DNA of 64,000 nucleotides, from NCBI RefSeq assembly GCF_043099315.1, contig NZ_CP170746.1; one strand, given 5' to 3'. The DNA comes from Chlorogloeopsis fritschii. Its GTDB lineage: Bacteria > Cyanobacteriota > Cyanobacteriia > Cyanobacteriales > Nostocaceae. Below are positions 50,794-61,152 of the stretch, piece by piece. Below the pieces are notes generated by a model. The model was not told where the DNA came from, searched no databases, and saw only the letters and a program-made list of their open reading frames with translations. The position numbers and the translations under genes are program-made. Positions within the stretch are counted from its first letter, which is position 1. Every line of letters begins with the position of its first letter.

Positions 50794-53022
50794 GTGAATC
50801 AATCTAGTCTAAGCCCCTACGTAAATCCAGTAACTGAGACAGAACCGGGTTATGGGCAACTATTTGCGGTTTTAATCCGTAGATTGCCTTGGTTTTTAGT
50901 AGTATTTATTGCTTCTATTGCTATTGCAGGAGCCATAACAAAAAGAACGCCGCCCACTTACAAAAGTTCAATGCAGCTACTAGTGGAACCCAACTATCAA
51001 GGTAAAAAAGAAGGAACGGCAGGGGAAAATAAATTTACTGATATTAATGTTGAAATAGACACAGCAACCCAACTCAGCTTGATGCAGAGTTCCAAAGTCA
51101 TTCAAAAAGCTGTTGAAAAATTGAAACCTGAGTATCCAGACATAACTGTAGATGAAATCAAGGGAGCTTTAGTTGTAAATCAATTAAGAACGGGAGAAGA
51201 AAATCTCCCCACTAAAATTTTTCAAGTAGAGTATACAGCTCAAGACCCAGATAAAACAGAAAGAATTCTACAAGCAATACAGAAAGTTTATTTGGAATAT
51301 AACAGAGAACAACAGGATGAACGATTAAGGGGGGGACTGAGAGTTGTCAGAGAACAAATCAAAAAGGTAAGTGAGGAAGTTACTAACGCTGAATCTAACC
51401 TGCAACGCTTCCGCAGAACTCAGAATTTAATTGATCCAGAGTCACAGGCAAAAGTTTTAGAAAATAATCTGAATAGCATTCTCCAAGAGCGACGCACGGC
51501 TCGTTCTCAATTTGAGGAGGCTAAAGCTCGCTATGCATCTTTGCAACAACAACTAAATCGTTCTCCTCAAAAAGCTTTGGTTGCCTCACGTCTGAGTCAG
51601 TCTTCTCGCTATCAAACGTTACTCAACGAAATTCAGAAAACAGAGTTAGCTTTAGCACAGGAACGTTTGCGTTTCACTGATGAAACTCCCCAAGTGCAAA
51701 AATTGCTAGAACAACGTAAGGAGCAGATGGCACTACTACAACAAGAAGTAGGGCGCACTTTAGGAGGACAGTCTCAAAATGTTGAAGTCTCTAACGGAAG
51801 CCTCCTCAATCAAGGACAGTTCGGTGAAATTGATCTTACCCTAGCAAGCCAGTTGGTAGAAACCCAAACAAATTTACTGGCTTTAGCAGCTCGCGATCAA
51901 ACTTTGGCGCAAAAAGAACTACAAGTACGGAACGAACTCAAAGGTTTCCCTGCTAAGTTAGCTGAGTACAGTCGTTTACAACCGCAAGTCCAATTGAGCC
52001 GAGAAAGGTTACAGCAGTTGTTAAAGGCAGAACAAGAATTGCGGCAGGAACTTGCTAAGGGAGGATTTAATTGGCAAGTAGTAGAAGAACCTCACAGAGG
52101 CTTTTTCATTGGGCCTAATCTCCAACAAAACCTGATGTTGGGTGCAGTAGTTGGATTAATGTTAGGAAGTGTTGTTGCTTTTATTCGTGAAGCTGCTGAT
52201 GATTCTGTTCACACCACTGCAGAATTAGAAAAACAGGCTGCTACACCATTGTTAGGAACAACTCCAAAGTTACCCCCAGCTAGAGCTAGAGATTCAGTAT
52301 TCAAATTGCCTTTTGGAAAGCCTGAGGTTTTAGCTCCTTGGACAATCCAGGTACTACAATCACCACCACGGTGGGAATCTATGGATCTGATTTATAAAAA
52401 CATCGAACTTATAAATTCAGTTTCCACCTACAAATCTTTAATGGTTACTTCTGCGTTGCCTGATGAAGGAAAGTCTGCTTTAGCATTAGGTTTAGCCATG
52501 AGTGCTGCCCGTCTGCATAAACGAGTATTACTAATAGATGCCAACCTACGCGATCCCAGCATACACAAACAACTGAATCTTCCTAATGAACAAGGGCTTT
52601 CAACTCTATTAGCAAGTGATGTAACCCTGCCCAACCAGATTAATCTTCAATCTTCAGGTTCGTCATATATTGATATTCTGACAGCTGGCCCAACACCTGC
52701 CGATCCTGCCCATCTACTTAGCTCCCCTCGTATGCAGGAATTGATGTCAGCATTTGAAGAAAGCTATGATTTAGTAATTGTAGATGGCTCTCCAGTTCTC
52801 GGCTTAGTAGATGCTTTGCTTACAGCATCATCTTGTCGAAGCGTAGTTATGGCAGCAAGTATTGGCAGAGTAACTAAAAATCAGCTGGCACAGGCTACAG
52901 CCATGCTGAGTAAGTTAAATCTAATTGGTGTTGTAGCAAATGGTGTATCAAACTCTAGCAGTACTTATGTACCTTATGCAAGGCAACACTCTTTTGCATT
53001 GCAACAAGCAATTGAGGAATAG
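50794..53022 (+). CDS. Wzc/Wzz-type polysaccharide chain-length tyrosine autokinase
   Basis: 742 residues from a GTG at 50794. The N-terminal Wzz domain has a membrane segment (about 32-48, WFLVVFIASIAIAGAI) and a long coiled-coil region (about 180-430, rich in QQQLNRS and EIQKTELALAQERLR). A second membrane segment follows (about 445-463). The C-terminal bacterial tyrosine kinase has Walker A SALPDEGKS, A' VLLIDANLRDP and Walker B LVIVDGSPVLGL. Its tail carries only a TYVPYA pair of tyrosines instead of a long tyrosine cluster. It should control polymer length and export with a Wza/Wzx/Wzy-type or ABC-type machine. Confidence 0.95.
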   Translation: MNQSSLSPYVNPVTETEPGYGQLFAVLIRRLPWFLVVFIASIAIAGAITKRTPPTYKSSMQLLVEPNYQGKKEGTAGENKFTDINVEIDTATQLSLMQSSKVIQKAVEKLKPEYPDITVDEIKGALVVNQLRTGEENLPTKIFQVEYTAQDPDKTERILQAIQKVYLEYNREQQDERLRGGLRVVREQIKKVSEEVTNAESNLQRFRRTQNLIDPESQAKVLENNLNSILQERRTARSQFEEAKARYASLQQQLNRSPQKALVASRLSQSSRYQTLLNEIQKTELALAQERLRFTDETPQVQKLLEQRKEQMALLQQEVGRTLGGQSQNVEVSNGSLLNQGQFGEIDLTLASQLVETQTNLLALAARDQTLAQKELQVRNELKGFPAKLAEYSRLQPQVQLSRERLQQLLKAEQELRQELAKGGFNWQVVEEPHRGFFIGPNLQQNLMLGAVVGLMLGSVVAFIREAADDSVHTTAELEKQAATPLLGTTPKLPPARARDSVFKLPFGKPEVLAPWTIQVLQSPPRWESMDLIYKNIELINSVSTYKSLMVTSALPDEGKSALALGLAMSAARLHKRVLLIDANLRDPSIHKQLNLPNEQGLSTLLASDVTLPNQINLQSSGSSYIDILTAGPTPADPAHLLSSPRMQELMSAFEESYDLVIVDGSPVLGLVDALLTASSCRSVVMAASIGRVTKNQLAQATAMLSKLNLIGVVANGVSNSSSTYVPYARQHSFALQQAIEE

Positions 53023-54521
53023 CCAAAATATTACTTTGTAACCATTTAGATTTCATAACAATTTTATACTCTCAAGTTACTTTATTTCCCATGCAAGGTC
53101 ATCAAAGAGCAGTTTTGAAGCCATATTGAAAACCAAAGAAATGGGAAACTTGTAGTTAATAAGTTTTGCATATGAGTCAATGGTTGGGGTAGTGGGTATA
53201 ACTATTGAGTTAAAGATAGGAAGCAGTGTTTAGTAACATGCTTCCCTATGCCCAACTACCCTAAAATCACAGTTGATTTCAAATAGATTTTGCTTGCAAG
53301 GTTGAATAATATATTTAATTTATCGAGAACACAAAGCAAAAATTGCCTACATAAAGCTTTAATACTATATTTGGATATATACTTTTTAAGCATTGACCTA
53401 AGTTAATATAACTATTTTACTAACACTAATAGCAAATCATAAAACTCTCGAACTTGCTAATCATATAGTTAGTAAGTCAAAAAAACTATAAAACTAAAAC
53501 TAAGTTTAATAGTAAAAACAATTATTAAATTATTTCTTCTTGCCTAATGAATAGAAGTAAGCAAATTTGAAATTTATTATTTCAGGATATAAATTACTCC
53601 TTTTCCGCCCGAAGGTTACCGTTTAGGAAGCAGGAGAGTAGAGGGGCTTCAGGAGTAAGGAAGAAGAAATTACGTTGCCAACTTTACACTGGAAAGGGAT
53701 TAGGATAGAAGTTTGCATTATTCTGCTAAATATATAAAAGCTTATAAAGTCAATATTTGACTTAAGGATATTGACTACTAACTGTTACCAAAAAACATTT
53801 ATTGATGTTATTTAAAGTTAGTGCGAGGAAAATTCTAACTACAAAATTAAAAGTTATCCTAAATTGTTTTCTTCTCAACTAAAATCTAAAACTTTAGTTG
53901 AAATTACAAAATATAAACTTTCATACAATTAGGTACTTCTATATTTATCTTTCTAGAGATAGGAATCTTATATTCTCTAATTTAGAGCTTTGAATTCAAA
54001 AATATTAACATATTATTATTGCCACTATATTTAGCTAATATATCTAATTGTGTTTTATTTATCTTGAGCATATAAGTTACAGCAATTGAAAATTAGATGA
54101 TTTACTTCACTTAAGTAGTGTTACAATCACGTATGATGCATCAAAAGTTTCATCTTTAAACACTGAGATGAATTCATAATAACTTAACAATAATCGAAAA
54201 AAGAGACAATTTATTTAAAGAGTAAATAAAGAGTTTACATAAGTAGCTGTTATTTTTACTGAGTCTTATATCCTAGATATTGAAACACATTATTAAAAAT
54301 TAACGCGCTAAGTGAGTAATTTGATAGTTCAAAACTAAATAAAAACTTTAGTGGTTGTGTGCCTTCATTTTCTCAGTCAGAGTTTATCAAAAGACAAATT
54401 TATTCTTAACCTCAATCCTGACATCTTTATTCCTGCACCATTACTTTCAGGTTTGTTCATAACGTTTAACAGCTTTTGATATCAGGTCAGCGCGTTACCC
54501 TTCTATAAGTACCAATTACGT
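53023..54521. other. 1.5 kb non-coding region upstream of the hepC-like gene
   Basis: The longest non-coding stretch in the window. It is very AT-rich with stops in all frames. It contains the nested hairpin at 53186-53261, and a purine-rich segment (aggaagcaggagagtagagg, 53614-53633, then ggaagaagaaa). The right end (54,400-54,521) should hold the hepC-like promoter. Such a long leader suggests regulation by several factors, as would suit a gene switched on only in developing heterocysts. No further element is claimed. Confidence 0.6.
53186..53261 (+). ncRNA. Nested hairpin, candidate structured RNA
   Basis: The outer arms ggggtagtggg (53186-53196) and cccaactaccc (53251-53261) pair with one bulged base. 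Inside, ataggaagca (53216-53225) pairs with tgcttccctat (53239-53249) around a gtgtttagtaaca loop. The 20-base left spacer is unpaired. No T run follows, so it is not a simple terminator. It may be an RNA element in a leader, a stability hairpin after the Wzc-like gene, or a repeat relic. Confidence 0.4.
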
Positions 54522-55340
54522 ATGCCCAACTCCATTATTTCAACTTTAGACAATTGCTATACTGTAACCGAACAACGCCAAGATAACTGCTCCCCATACT
54601 GTACGCTTCAGTGGCGGCAAGGACAGCTATTGGTAAGACCTCTTGGACAACTGAAACAACCACACTTAACTTCATTAGATCGTGAACAACACTTAGTAGA
54701 ATGTTTAAAGCATTCTTCAGTAAAGATAGTTCGCATTGACCCAAAGTTGGGTGAAGCAAAAATAAGGTTTTGGGCCAATGCCTGCGAGCAAGCATCAAAG
54801 CCAATATACTTACGCATACCTACTAGTGAAAAACTACCACAATCGAAAGTTTTACTAAAGCGGCTAATAGATATTAGCCTTGCTTTGGCGTTGCTGCTGG
54901 CAGTAAGTCCAATTATGTTCGGTTTGCAATTGCTAATGCGTTTTTACTCCCCTGGGTCGATTTGGGAACAAGAGTGGCATATTGGAGAGAGGGGTAGGCT
55001 GTTTAGGGTTTTCAAGTTTCGCACAACTGCAGTTGACGACAAAATACAGGTTGAACCAGCGATAAGCTATAGAAGTAGTACGGGCGATCGCGAGGACGAA
55101 CATAAAGTTACACCCTTAGGACGCTTTATGCTCAAGTACGGACTGCAAAACCTGCCGCTGTTGTTGAATGTACTGCGGGGTGAAATGAGTTTGATCGGCC
55201 CTCGTTACTGGACGTTAGCAGAGGCAGTACGGTTAAATTTAGAAGCTCAACGCCAGCTAAATAAATTACCTGGAATTACGGGTTTATGGCAAGAAGGCAC
55301 GGAAACCAAGCTTTTGCAACTGGATAGCCAAATTCTGTGA
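54522..55340 (+). CDS. hepC: HepC-like initiating sugar transferase
   Basis: 272 residues. An N-terminal region of about 100 residues with CTLQWRQGQLLVRPLGQLKQ and VRIDPKLGEAKIRFWANACE is, from memory, specific for HepC of heterocyst formers. The C-terminal bacterial sugar transferase domain (PF02397) has a membrane segment (about 112-138), then GERGRLFRVFKFRT, TPLGRFMLKYGLQNLPLLLN, VLRGEMSLIGPRYW and LPGITGLWQ. It would load the first sugar phosphate onto undecaprenyl phosphate to begin the envelope polysaccharide. The gene precedes the HepA-like exporter, as in Anabaena, where hepC and hepA are adjacent (recalled as alr2834, alr2835). Confidence 0.82.
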   Translation: MPNSIISTLDNCYTVTEQRQDNCSPYCTLQWRQGQLLVRPLGQLKQPHLTSLDREQHLVECLKHSSVKIVRIDPKLGEAKIRFWANACEQASKPIYLRIPTSEKLPQSKVLLKRLIDISLALALLLAVSPIMFGLQLLMRFYSPGSIWEQEWHIGERGRLFRVFKFRTTAVDDKIQVEPAISYRSSTGDREDEHKVTPLGRFMLKYGLQNLPLLLNVLRGEMSLIGPRYWTLAEAVRLNLEAQRQLNKLPGITGLWQEGTETKLLQLDSQIL

Positions 55341-55562
55341 CTGAATTTATTAAGTAGTCATTTCTACATACACCAGAAGGTATGAAATCGCTTTATATTT
55401 CTGCCTTCTGGATTATTTTAAAGTCAGTGGAATAATGTATTGATGAGAGTTATACTGTATACCAGCACTTGGAAATAGTTATTTGTAAAACTCCTCTTCA
55501 ATTGTGAAACAATTGCTCTCCCAACCTATGCAGCAATTAATTCTTTTCCCAGCAGACTGCTT

Positions 55563-57470
55563 GTGACAAATTGTATACATAGCTTCTGGGGCATAATGTT
55601 TCCTTTGTCAAAATATTGTAAAAAAATATCCATGCATTTAAAACTTTCTCAGTCAATCCGCAAATTGTTTAAAAATTTAATCACAGCTAACAAATTCTGG
55701 CAAGATAACTATTTGATTTTGCGAGAATTTAAACATTTTCGCAAAACTACTATTTTATCTATTATTTTTTCTCTTTTAGCAGCAACATTTGAGGGCGTCA
55801 GTATTGGCTTTCTACTCTCTTTTTTACAAAGCTTAACTAATCCTAATGCCCAGCCTCAGATAGGTATCTCCTGGGTAGACAGATGGATTGCAAATACAAC
55901 TATTAATCCTTTATATCTAATATCTATTCTAATTTTATTGAGTACTTGGATGCGGGTAACATTCAATTACTTTGCATCAATTTATACAGAAACTGCTCAA
56001 TTAAATCTTGCGCATCGTTTGCGAGTGCAAATGTTTGAACAGTTGCAAGCATTATCAATAAGCTACTTTGCCAAAACACGTTCTGGCGAGTTAATCAATA
56101 CTATCACAACAGAGATTGAGAGGATAAAAGCCTGTTTTGGTGGTATTGCTTTTTTGTTTACACGAGGTTTGACAGTTACTGTTTACTTTATTGCCATGTT
56201 TTTAATTTCATGGCAACTTTCAATAATTTCAGTGTTAGTATTCTCACTTTTAGCAGTGGGGTTAACAACCTTTAACGCCCGAATTAGAGAACAAAGCTTC
56301 GGGATTTCTAATGCCAACGGAGCTTTAAATTCAACATCTATAGAATTTATTAATGGTATTCGTACTGTTCATGCATTTGGTACTCAAAACTTTGAGCGGC
56401 AGCGTTTCTACAAAGCAAGTGAGAATGTATTTAATGCTTCAGTAAAAGTGGCATTGGCTTGGACACTGGTAAAGCCAGTAGCAGAAGCGATCGCTACTAC
56501 AGTTCTCGTTAGTTTAATTATTATTTCATTTACACAATTAACACTACCAGTTGCTTCCTTACTAACATTTTTCTTTGTCTTGCTGAGAGCCGTACCAAGC
56601 ATTCAAGATATGAATGGAACATTTGCTTTCCTCAGCACATTAAAAGGTTCAGTAGAAAACATTAAGGAACTGTTGCGAACAGATAATAAAACTTACTTTA
56701 AAAACGGTGATATTGCCTTTAGCAGTTTGCAACGAGCAATTGATTTAATCTCAGTGGATTTTGGCTACGATCCCAACGATTTAGTACTGCATAATATTAC
56801 ACTTACAATCGAACGAGGAAAGATGACAGCACTGGTTGGAGCATCTGGTGCTGGTAAAACCACACTTGTAGATTTAATTCCGCGATTTTACGATCCAACA
56901 CAAGGACAGGTTTTAATTGATGGAGTGGATGTGCGGCAGTTTGAAGTTAACTCGCTGCGACGTAAGATGGCTGTAGTCAGTCAGGACACATTTATTTTTA
57001 ATACTTCAGTTTGGAATAATATTGCTTACGGTACACCGGAAGCTACTGAAGCTGAAATTAGAGAAGCAGCTCGACTAGCGAATGCATTGGAATTTATAGA
57101 GGAAATGCCTGTTGGTTTTGATACGCAACTAGGCGATCGCGGAGTGCGGTTATCTGGAGGGCAAAGACAGCGAATCGCCATCGCTCGTGCTTTGCTGCGC
57201 GATCCAGAAATTCTAATTTTGGATGAAGCAACTAGCGCTTTAGATTCTGTATCAGAACGGTTAATCCAAGAATCGATTGAAAAGCTTTCTGTCGGTAGAA
57301 CTGTGATCGCGATCGCCCACAGACTATCCACAATCGCCAAAGCAGATAAAGTCGTTGTGTTAGAGCAGGGGCGTATTGTCGAACAGGGGAATTATCAAGA
57401 ACTGCTGCAACAACGGGGCAAGCTTTGGAATTACCATCAAATGCAGCATGAAATAGGTCAGTTAGGCTAG
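55563..57470 (+). CDS. hepA: HepA-like ABC exporter
   Basis: 635 residues from a GTG at 55563; ATGs at 55596 and 55632 (MHLKLSQSIRK) are also plausible starts and no ribosome site decides. An ABC exporter layout: membrane domain (about 60-350, five to six hydrophobic segments with EGVSIGFLLSFLQSL and LRVQMFEQLQALSISYFAKT), then ATPase with Walker A GASGAGKTT, signature LSGGQRQRIAIARALL, Walker B ILILDEATSALD and H-loop IAIAHRLSTI. It is a half-transporter expected to form a homodimer. HepA exports or supports assembly of heterocyst envelope polysaccharide. Its place after the hepC-like gene supports the name. Confidence 0.88.
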   Translation: MTNCIHSFWGIMFPLSKYCKKISMHLKLSQSIRKLFKNLITANKFWQDNYLILREFKHFRKTTILSIIFSLLAATFEGVSIGFLLSFLQSLTNPNAQPQIGISWVDRWIANTTINPLYLISILILLSTWMRVTFNYFASIYTETAQLNLAHRLRVQMFEQLQALSISYFAKTRSGELINTITTEIERIKACFGGIAFLFTRGLTVTVYFIAMFLISWQLSIISVLVFSLLAVGLTTFNARIREQSFGISNANGALNSTSIEFINGIRTVHAFGTQNFERQRFYKASENVFNASVKVALAWTLVKPVAEAIATTVLVSLIIISFTQLTLPVASLLTFFFVLLRAVPSIQDMNGTFAFLSTLKGSVENIKELLRTDNKTYFKNGDIAFSSLQRAIDLISVDFGYDPNDLVLHNITLTIERGKMTALVGASGAGKTTLVDLIPRFYDPTQGQVLIDGVDVRQFEVNSLRRKMAVVSQDTFIFNTSVWNNIAYGTPEATEAEIREAARLANALEFIEEMPVGFDTQLGDRGVRLSGGQRQRIAIARALLRDPEILILDEATSALDSVSERLIQESIEKLSVGRTVIAIAHRLSTIAKADKVVVLEQGRIVEQGNYQELLQQRGKLWNYHQMQHEIGQLG

Positions 57471-57582
57471 AAAATAGAGAACTTAACCTTGATAGGCAAG
57501 TTCTCTCCTTGTCAGTTTTGAACTATGGAAATATATATACATATATTTCGATTTTATATACTTAATCTTAAAAAATATACCT

Positions 57583-58575
57583 ATGGTTATTTCTACGACA
57601 TTACAACAAGAACCGCTTGTTGTAGTTTGTGGGGCAGATGATAACTACGCTATGCCCCTTGCCATAACTCTTTATACCGCACTGATCCATCTAGAAAACA
57701 ATTGCACACTTTATCTGTATATTATCGACGGCGGTATTAGTAAAAAAAGTAAAGAACGCCTAGAGCGTGTAATTGATCTAGAACACGTTGATATCCATCT
57801 CAAATGGATAACACCATCAGATCTAGAATCGCTCAAAAACTTACATACTCTTCCCTGGATAACAGTAGCCTCGTATTTGAGATTGCTGATTCCCGATCTT
57901 TTACCAGAGCAGTTTGAAAAAGTTATTTACTTAGATTGTGACTTGCAAGTAGAGGCAAACCTGAAAAACTTGTGGGATCAACCATTAGGTGAAAATGCAT
58001 TACTAGCTGTTCAAGATTTGGGAACTCCCTACGTATCTTCTCCCTTTGGTATAGCTAAATACCGAGAGCTTGGTCTTGCGCCTCATGCACCCTATTTCAA
58101 TTCTGGAGTACTGGTAATCAATTTGAAAAGATGGCGCGCAGAAAGCGTTAGCCAACGTGTAATCCAATATCTTCAAGAATACAGTCAAGACGTTCGTTTG
58201 GGGGATCAAGAAGGTCTCAATGTCGTGTTGGCTAATGAATGGGGAAGACTCGATCCCAAATGGAACCTAATATCACATATTTACTTTTACGATATTTGGG
58301 ATGAATCAGCGTACAAGGAAGAGATTGGGGCTATTAAACAAGAATTAATTAGTAAGCCTTATATCTTCCATTTTGCAGGAGGCTCCAAACCTTGGCAGAT
58401 TGGTTGCGTACACCCGCAACAGTTGGTGTGGATTCGCTATCTCCAAGAAAGCAGATGGTTTACTCCGATCGAAAGTCTCCTGTGGCATTCTCAATGGTTC
58501 ATCCGCTACTACTTCTGGCAAATTAAAGTTCTTATAAAGAAAGTCGTAATAAAAATTTTAATTCAAAAAAGCTAG
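57583..58575 (+). CDS. Glycosyltransferase family 8
   Basis: 330 residues. The GT8 pattern is clear: VVVCGADDNYAMPLAITLYT, VIYLDCDLQVEANLKNLW with the metal-binding DCD (DXD), PYFNSGVLVINLKRWR, GDQEGLNVVL and YIFHFAGGSKPWQ. GT8 enzymes are retaining galactosyl- or glucosyltransferases, as in lipopolysaccharide core. It should act in the cytoplasm on the growing unit. Gap to the HepA-like gene is 112 bases. Confidence 0.94.
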   Translation: MVISTTLQQEPLVVVCGADDNYAMPLAITLYTALIHLENNCTLYLYIIDGGISKKSKERLERVIDLEHVDIHLKWITPSDLESLKNLHTLPWITVASYLRLLIPDLLPEQFEKVIYLDCDLQVEANLKNLWDQPLGENALLAVQDLGTPYVSSPFGIAKYRELGLAPHAPYFNSGVLVINLKRWRAESVSQRVIQYLQEYSQDVRLGDQEGLNVVLANEWGRLDPKWNLISHIYFYDIWDESAYKEEIGAIKQELISKPYIFHFAGGSKPWQIGCVHPQQLVWIRYLQESRWFTPIESLLWHSQWFIRYYFWQIKVLIKKVVIKILIQKS

Positions 58576-58759
58576 GTAAAATTATTTCCTTTTGCCTTTA
58601 GCCTTGATATAAATTAAAAAATATACGTAATTCCTTTTGCTAACTTTCATACATAGCAACGTATTTTTTAGTCGTTTCTCCCAACTAAGTCATAAATAAT
58701 ACGAGCATCATAGAATTAGCAAAAGTATCTTTGTCTCTATCGATAATCAATTAAACAAA

Positions 58760-59725
58760 ATGAAGGTTAGCGTCATTATTTCAAACTATAACTACGCTCG
58801 TTATCTACCAACAGCCATCGATTCAGTTTTGACACAAACCTATCCGAACTTTGAAATCATCATAGTAGATGATGGTTCCAAAGATAACAGTCGTGAGGTG
58901 ATTGCCCAGTTACAGCAAACAGCGCCCGATAAAATTAAAGCGATTTACCAGCCAAACCAAGGGCAAGGGGCAGCCTTTAACACTGGATTTGAAGCTGCTA
59001 GTGGAGATGTCATTGCCTTTTTGGATGCTGATGATGTGTGGCAACCACAAAAATTGCAGCGAATAGTAGAAGAGTTCAATAGATCTGATGTAATTGGAGT
59101 TATGCATCTGTTGAACAACATTGATGGTAATGGCAACGTTGTCAATGGTGGTTCTACCGTCGGTCAGTTACTTGATGACAATTTGGCGCAAGTAATTGTA
59201 GACACAGGTAATGCTTGGTGTTTTCCGCCTACCTCTGGACTAGCTTATCGACGTAAAGCTCTAGAAAAAATATTTCCTATTGACTGTAGCAAATGGCGCT
59301 TGTGTGCAGATGGTTGTCTGATATACTGCACTGCCTTTCTGGGCAAAGTTAAAACACTGAATGAAGTTCTGGGAAGTTATCGCATTCACGGTGCTAATCA
59401 CTACATTAATTATTCCACAAACAAAAGTGAAGAAGCACAAGCACTAGCGGGAATTGAGATGACTAACCGATACATCAACGAATTTTTAGAACAAATTGGT
59501 CATCCTTATAGAGTAAATTTATCTCGGAATCTCCAATATCGGCGTACAAACTACTATAGACGTGGCAAATGGAATACTAAAGAAGTGATAGCCATCTCCA
59601 ACTTGATTCTGGGATGGCGATTTTATAGTCTGTGGGAAAGAATTTATTATCTGATGCGGTTTTGGATGAAGAGTATTAGATTGCTGGCTCATCCCGACGT
59701 TAGCGTGAACGAGACAGCTGCCTAG
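58760..59725 (+). CDS. Glycosyltransferase family 2
   Basis: 321 residues. The GT-A landmarks are KVSVIISNYNYARYLPTAID, FEIIIVDDGSKDNSREVI, NQGQGAAFNTGFEAASGDVI, AFLDADDVWQPQKLQ (DXD DAD) and a catalytic region with WRLCADGCLIY. Near the C-terminus, the NLQYRRTNYYRRGKW segment is basic. It is one of several GT2 enzymes of the cluster; the donor is not predicted. Confidence 0.93.
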   Translation: MKVSVIISNYNYARYLPTAIDSVLTQTYPNFEIIIVDDGSKDNSREVIAQLQQTAPDKIKAIYQPNQGQGAAFNTGFEAASGDVIAFLDADDVWQPQKLQRIVEEFNRSDVIGVMHLLNNIDGNGNVVNGGSTVGQLLDDNLAQVIVDTGNAWCFPPTSGLAYRRKALEKIFPIDCSKWRLCADGCLIYCTAFLGKVKTLNEVLGSYRIHGANHYINYSTNKSEEAQALAGIEMTNRYINEFLEQIGHPYRVNLSRNLQYRRTNYYRRGKWNTKEVIAISNLILGWRFYSLWERIYYLMRFWMKSIRLLAHPDVSVNETAA

Positions 59726-59869
59726 TAAAAATGAATTATGAGCGGGCAGCCTGCAGGAATTTAATTAAGTAGAATTTGGCTCGCACGTTAATGCCACAAA
59801 CTACACTGCTTGCAGGCTAAATCTAGGATTTAGCTAATTAAAAATGTGACAAAATTTATCATAAAAATA

Positions 59870-61048
59870 ATGAAAACAAATAGTAGGGATAGCCATTTTT
59901 ACAATAATCAAGCAATTAAAGTGTTTTTGACTTGTCCTGGTCTTGGTAATATTAATCGCGGTTTTGAATCTTTTACTCGCGAATGCTTTGAAGCCATATC
60001 ACATGACAATTCACTTGATGTAACTCTCTTTAAAGGGGGCGGAGAATCATCTAAAAACGAAATTATTTTGTGGAACTTACCACGCGAGAAGTGGACAACT
60101 ATTCAAATCAGCAGAGTGGTAGGGAAAATAACTGGTATTAAAGGTTCTTACAACACTGAACAATTATCGTTTTTTTTAAGTTTATTGCCCTACCTTAATC
60201 AGTATAAACCAGATGTAATTTTTCTCAGCGATGAACAATTGGGGATTTTTCTTTGGCATTGGCGACGTTTGACAAAACAAAGCTATAAGCTTTTATTTTC
60301 TAACGGAGCACCTGTGTTTCCAGTAGAGCGGCTGAGTCGTTGGGATCGTGTACAACAATTAGCCCCCATGCATCTAGAAGCAGCTTTAAATGCAGGAATA
60401 CCCGCTTACAAGCAAAGCTTAATTCCTTACGGATTCCAAATAGAATCCCAACCCAAATTTCTGACAGTTGATGAGCAAAAAGCATTACGACAAAAGCTAG
60501 GGCTTCCGGAAAACCAGAGATTGATTATTTCTGTGGGAGTTATTAATAAATCTCACAAGCGCATGGATTATGTGATTCGGGAACTTGCTCAACTACCTGA
60601 ACCACGTCCTTTTCTTTTATTACTCGGTCAAGAAGATGAGGAATCTACCGAAGTAATTCAACTTGGAAAAACATTGTTAGGGGCTGAAAATTTCCAAGTT
60701 AGAACTGTTCCCTACAGTGCGATCGCAGATTATTATCAAGCCGCAGATGCTTTCGTTCTCGCTTCTGTTGCAGAAGGATTTGGACGAGTTTTTGTAGAAG
60801 CATTATCTTACGGTTTACCCTGTATGGCACACGACTATGAAATTTCTCATTTCATATTTGGAAATAAAGAATATTTAGCAGATTTTACCAAGGCAGGTAG
60901 CTTAACAAGCTTAATACCTAAAGCCCTAGCCGCATCTGAGGTTATCTCTGAGCGCGAATCTTTTCATCGCCTTGCTTACGAAAATTTTAGTTGGGAAAAA
61001 CTCAAGCCAGCATACATCGATATGATTAAAAAATGTGTTGATAAATAA
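59870..61048 (+). CDS. Glycosyltransferase family 4
   Basis: 392 residues from the ATG at 59870; a GTG at 59846 would add eight residues and neither has a clear ribosome site. The acceptor half begins KVFLTCPGLGNINRGFESFT, and the donor half contains IISVGVINKSHKRMDYVI, FLLLLGQEDEESTEV, VRTVPYSAIADYYQAADAFV and LASVAEGFGRVFVEALSYGL, where EGFGRVFVEAL is the EX7E-type motif. A retaining sugar transferase of the cluster. No membrane segment. Confidence 0.9.
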   Translation: MKTNSRDSHFYNNQAIKVFLTCPGLGNINRGFESFTRECFEAISHDNSLDVTLFKGGGESSKNEIILWNLPREKWTTIQISRVVGKITGIKGSYNTEQLSFFLSLLPYLNQYKPDVIFLSDEQLGIFLWHWRRLTKQSYKLLFSNGAPVFPVERLSRWDRVQQLAPMHLEAALNAGIPAYKQSLIPYGFQIESQPKFLTVDEQKALRQKLGLPENQRLIISVGVINKSHKRMDYVIRELAQLPEPRPFLLLLGQEDEESTEVIQLGKTLLGAENFQVRTVPYSAIADYYQAADAFVLASVAEGFGRVFVEALSYGLPCMAHDYEISHFIFGNKEYLADFTKAGSLTSLIPKALAASEVISERESFHRLAYENFSWEKLKPAYIDMIKKCVDK

Positions 61049-61152
61049 AAAATTAAGCAACTAACACAGTTTATCTTCATGATTAATTTTTATTTTTGTA
61101 CCTTAATAAGGCTATTTTATTTAATTAATTGTAGGTAAATGCTCAGATTGAT

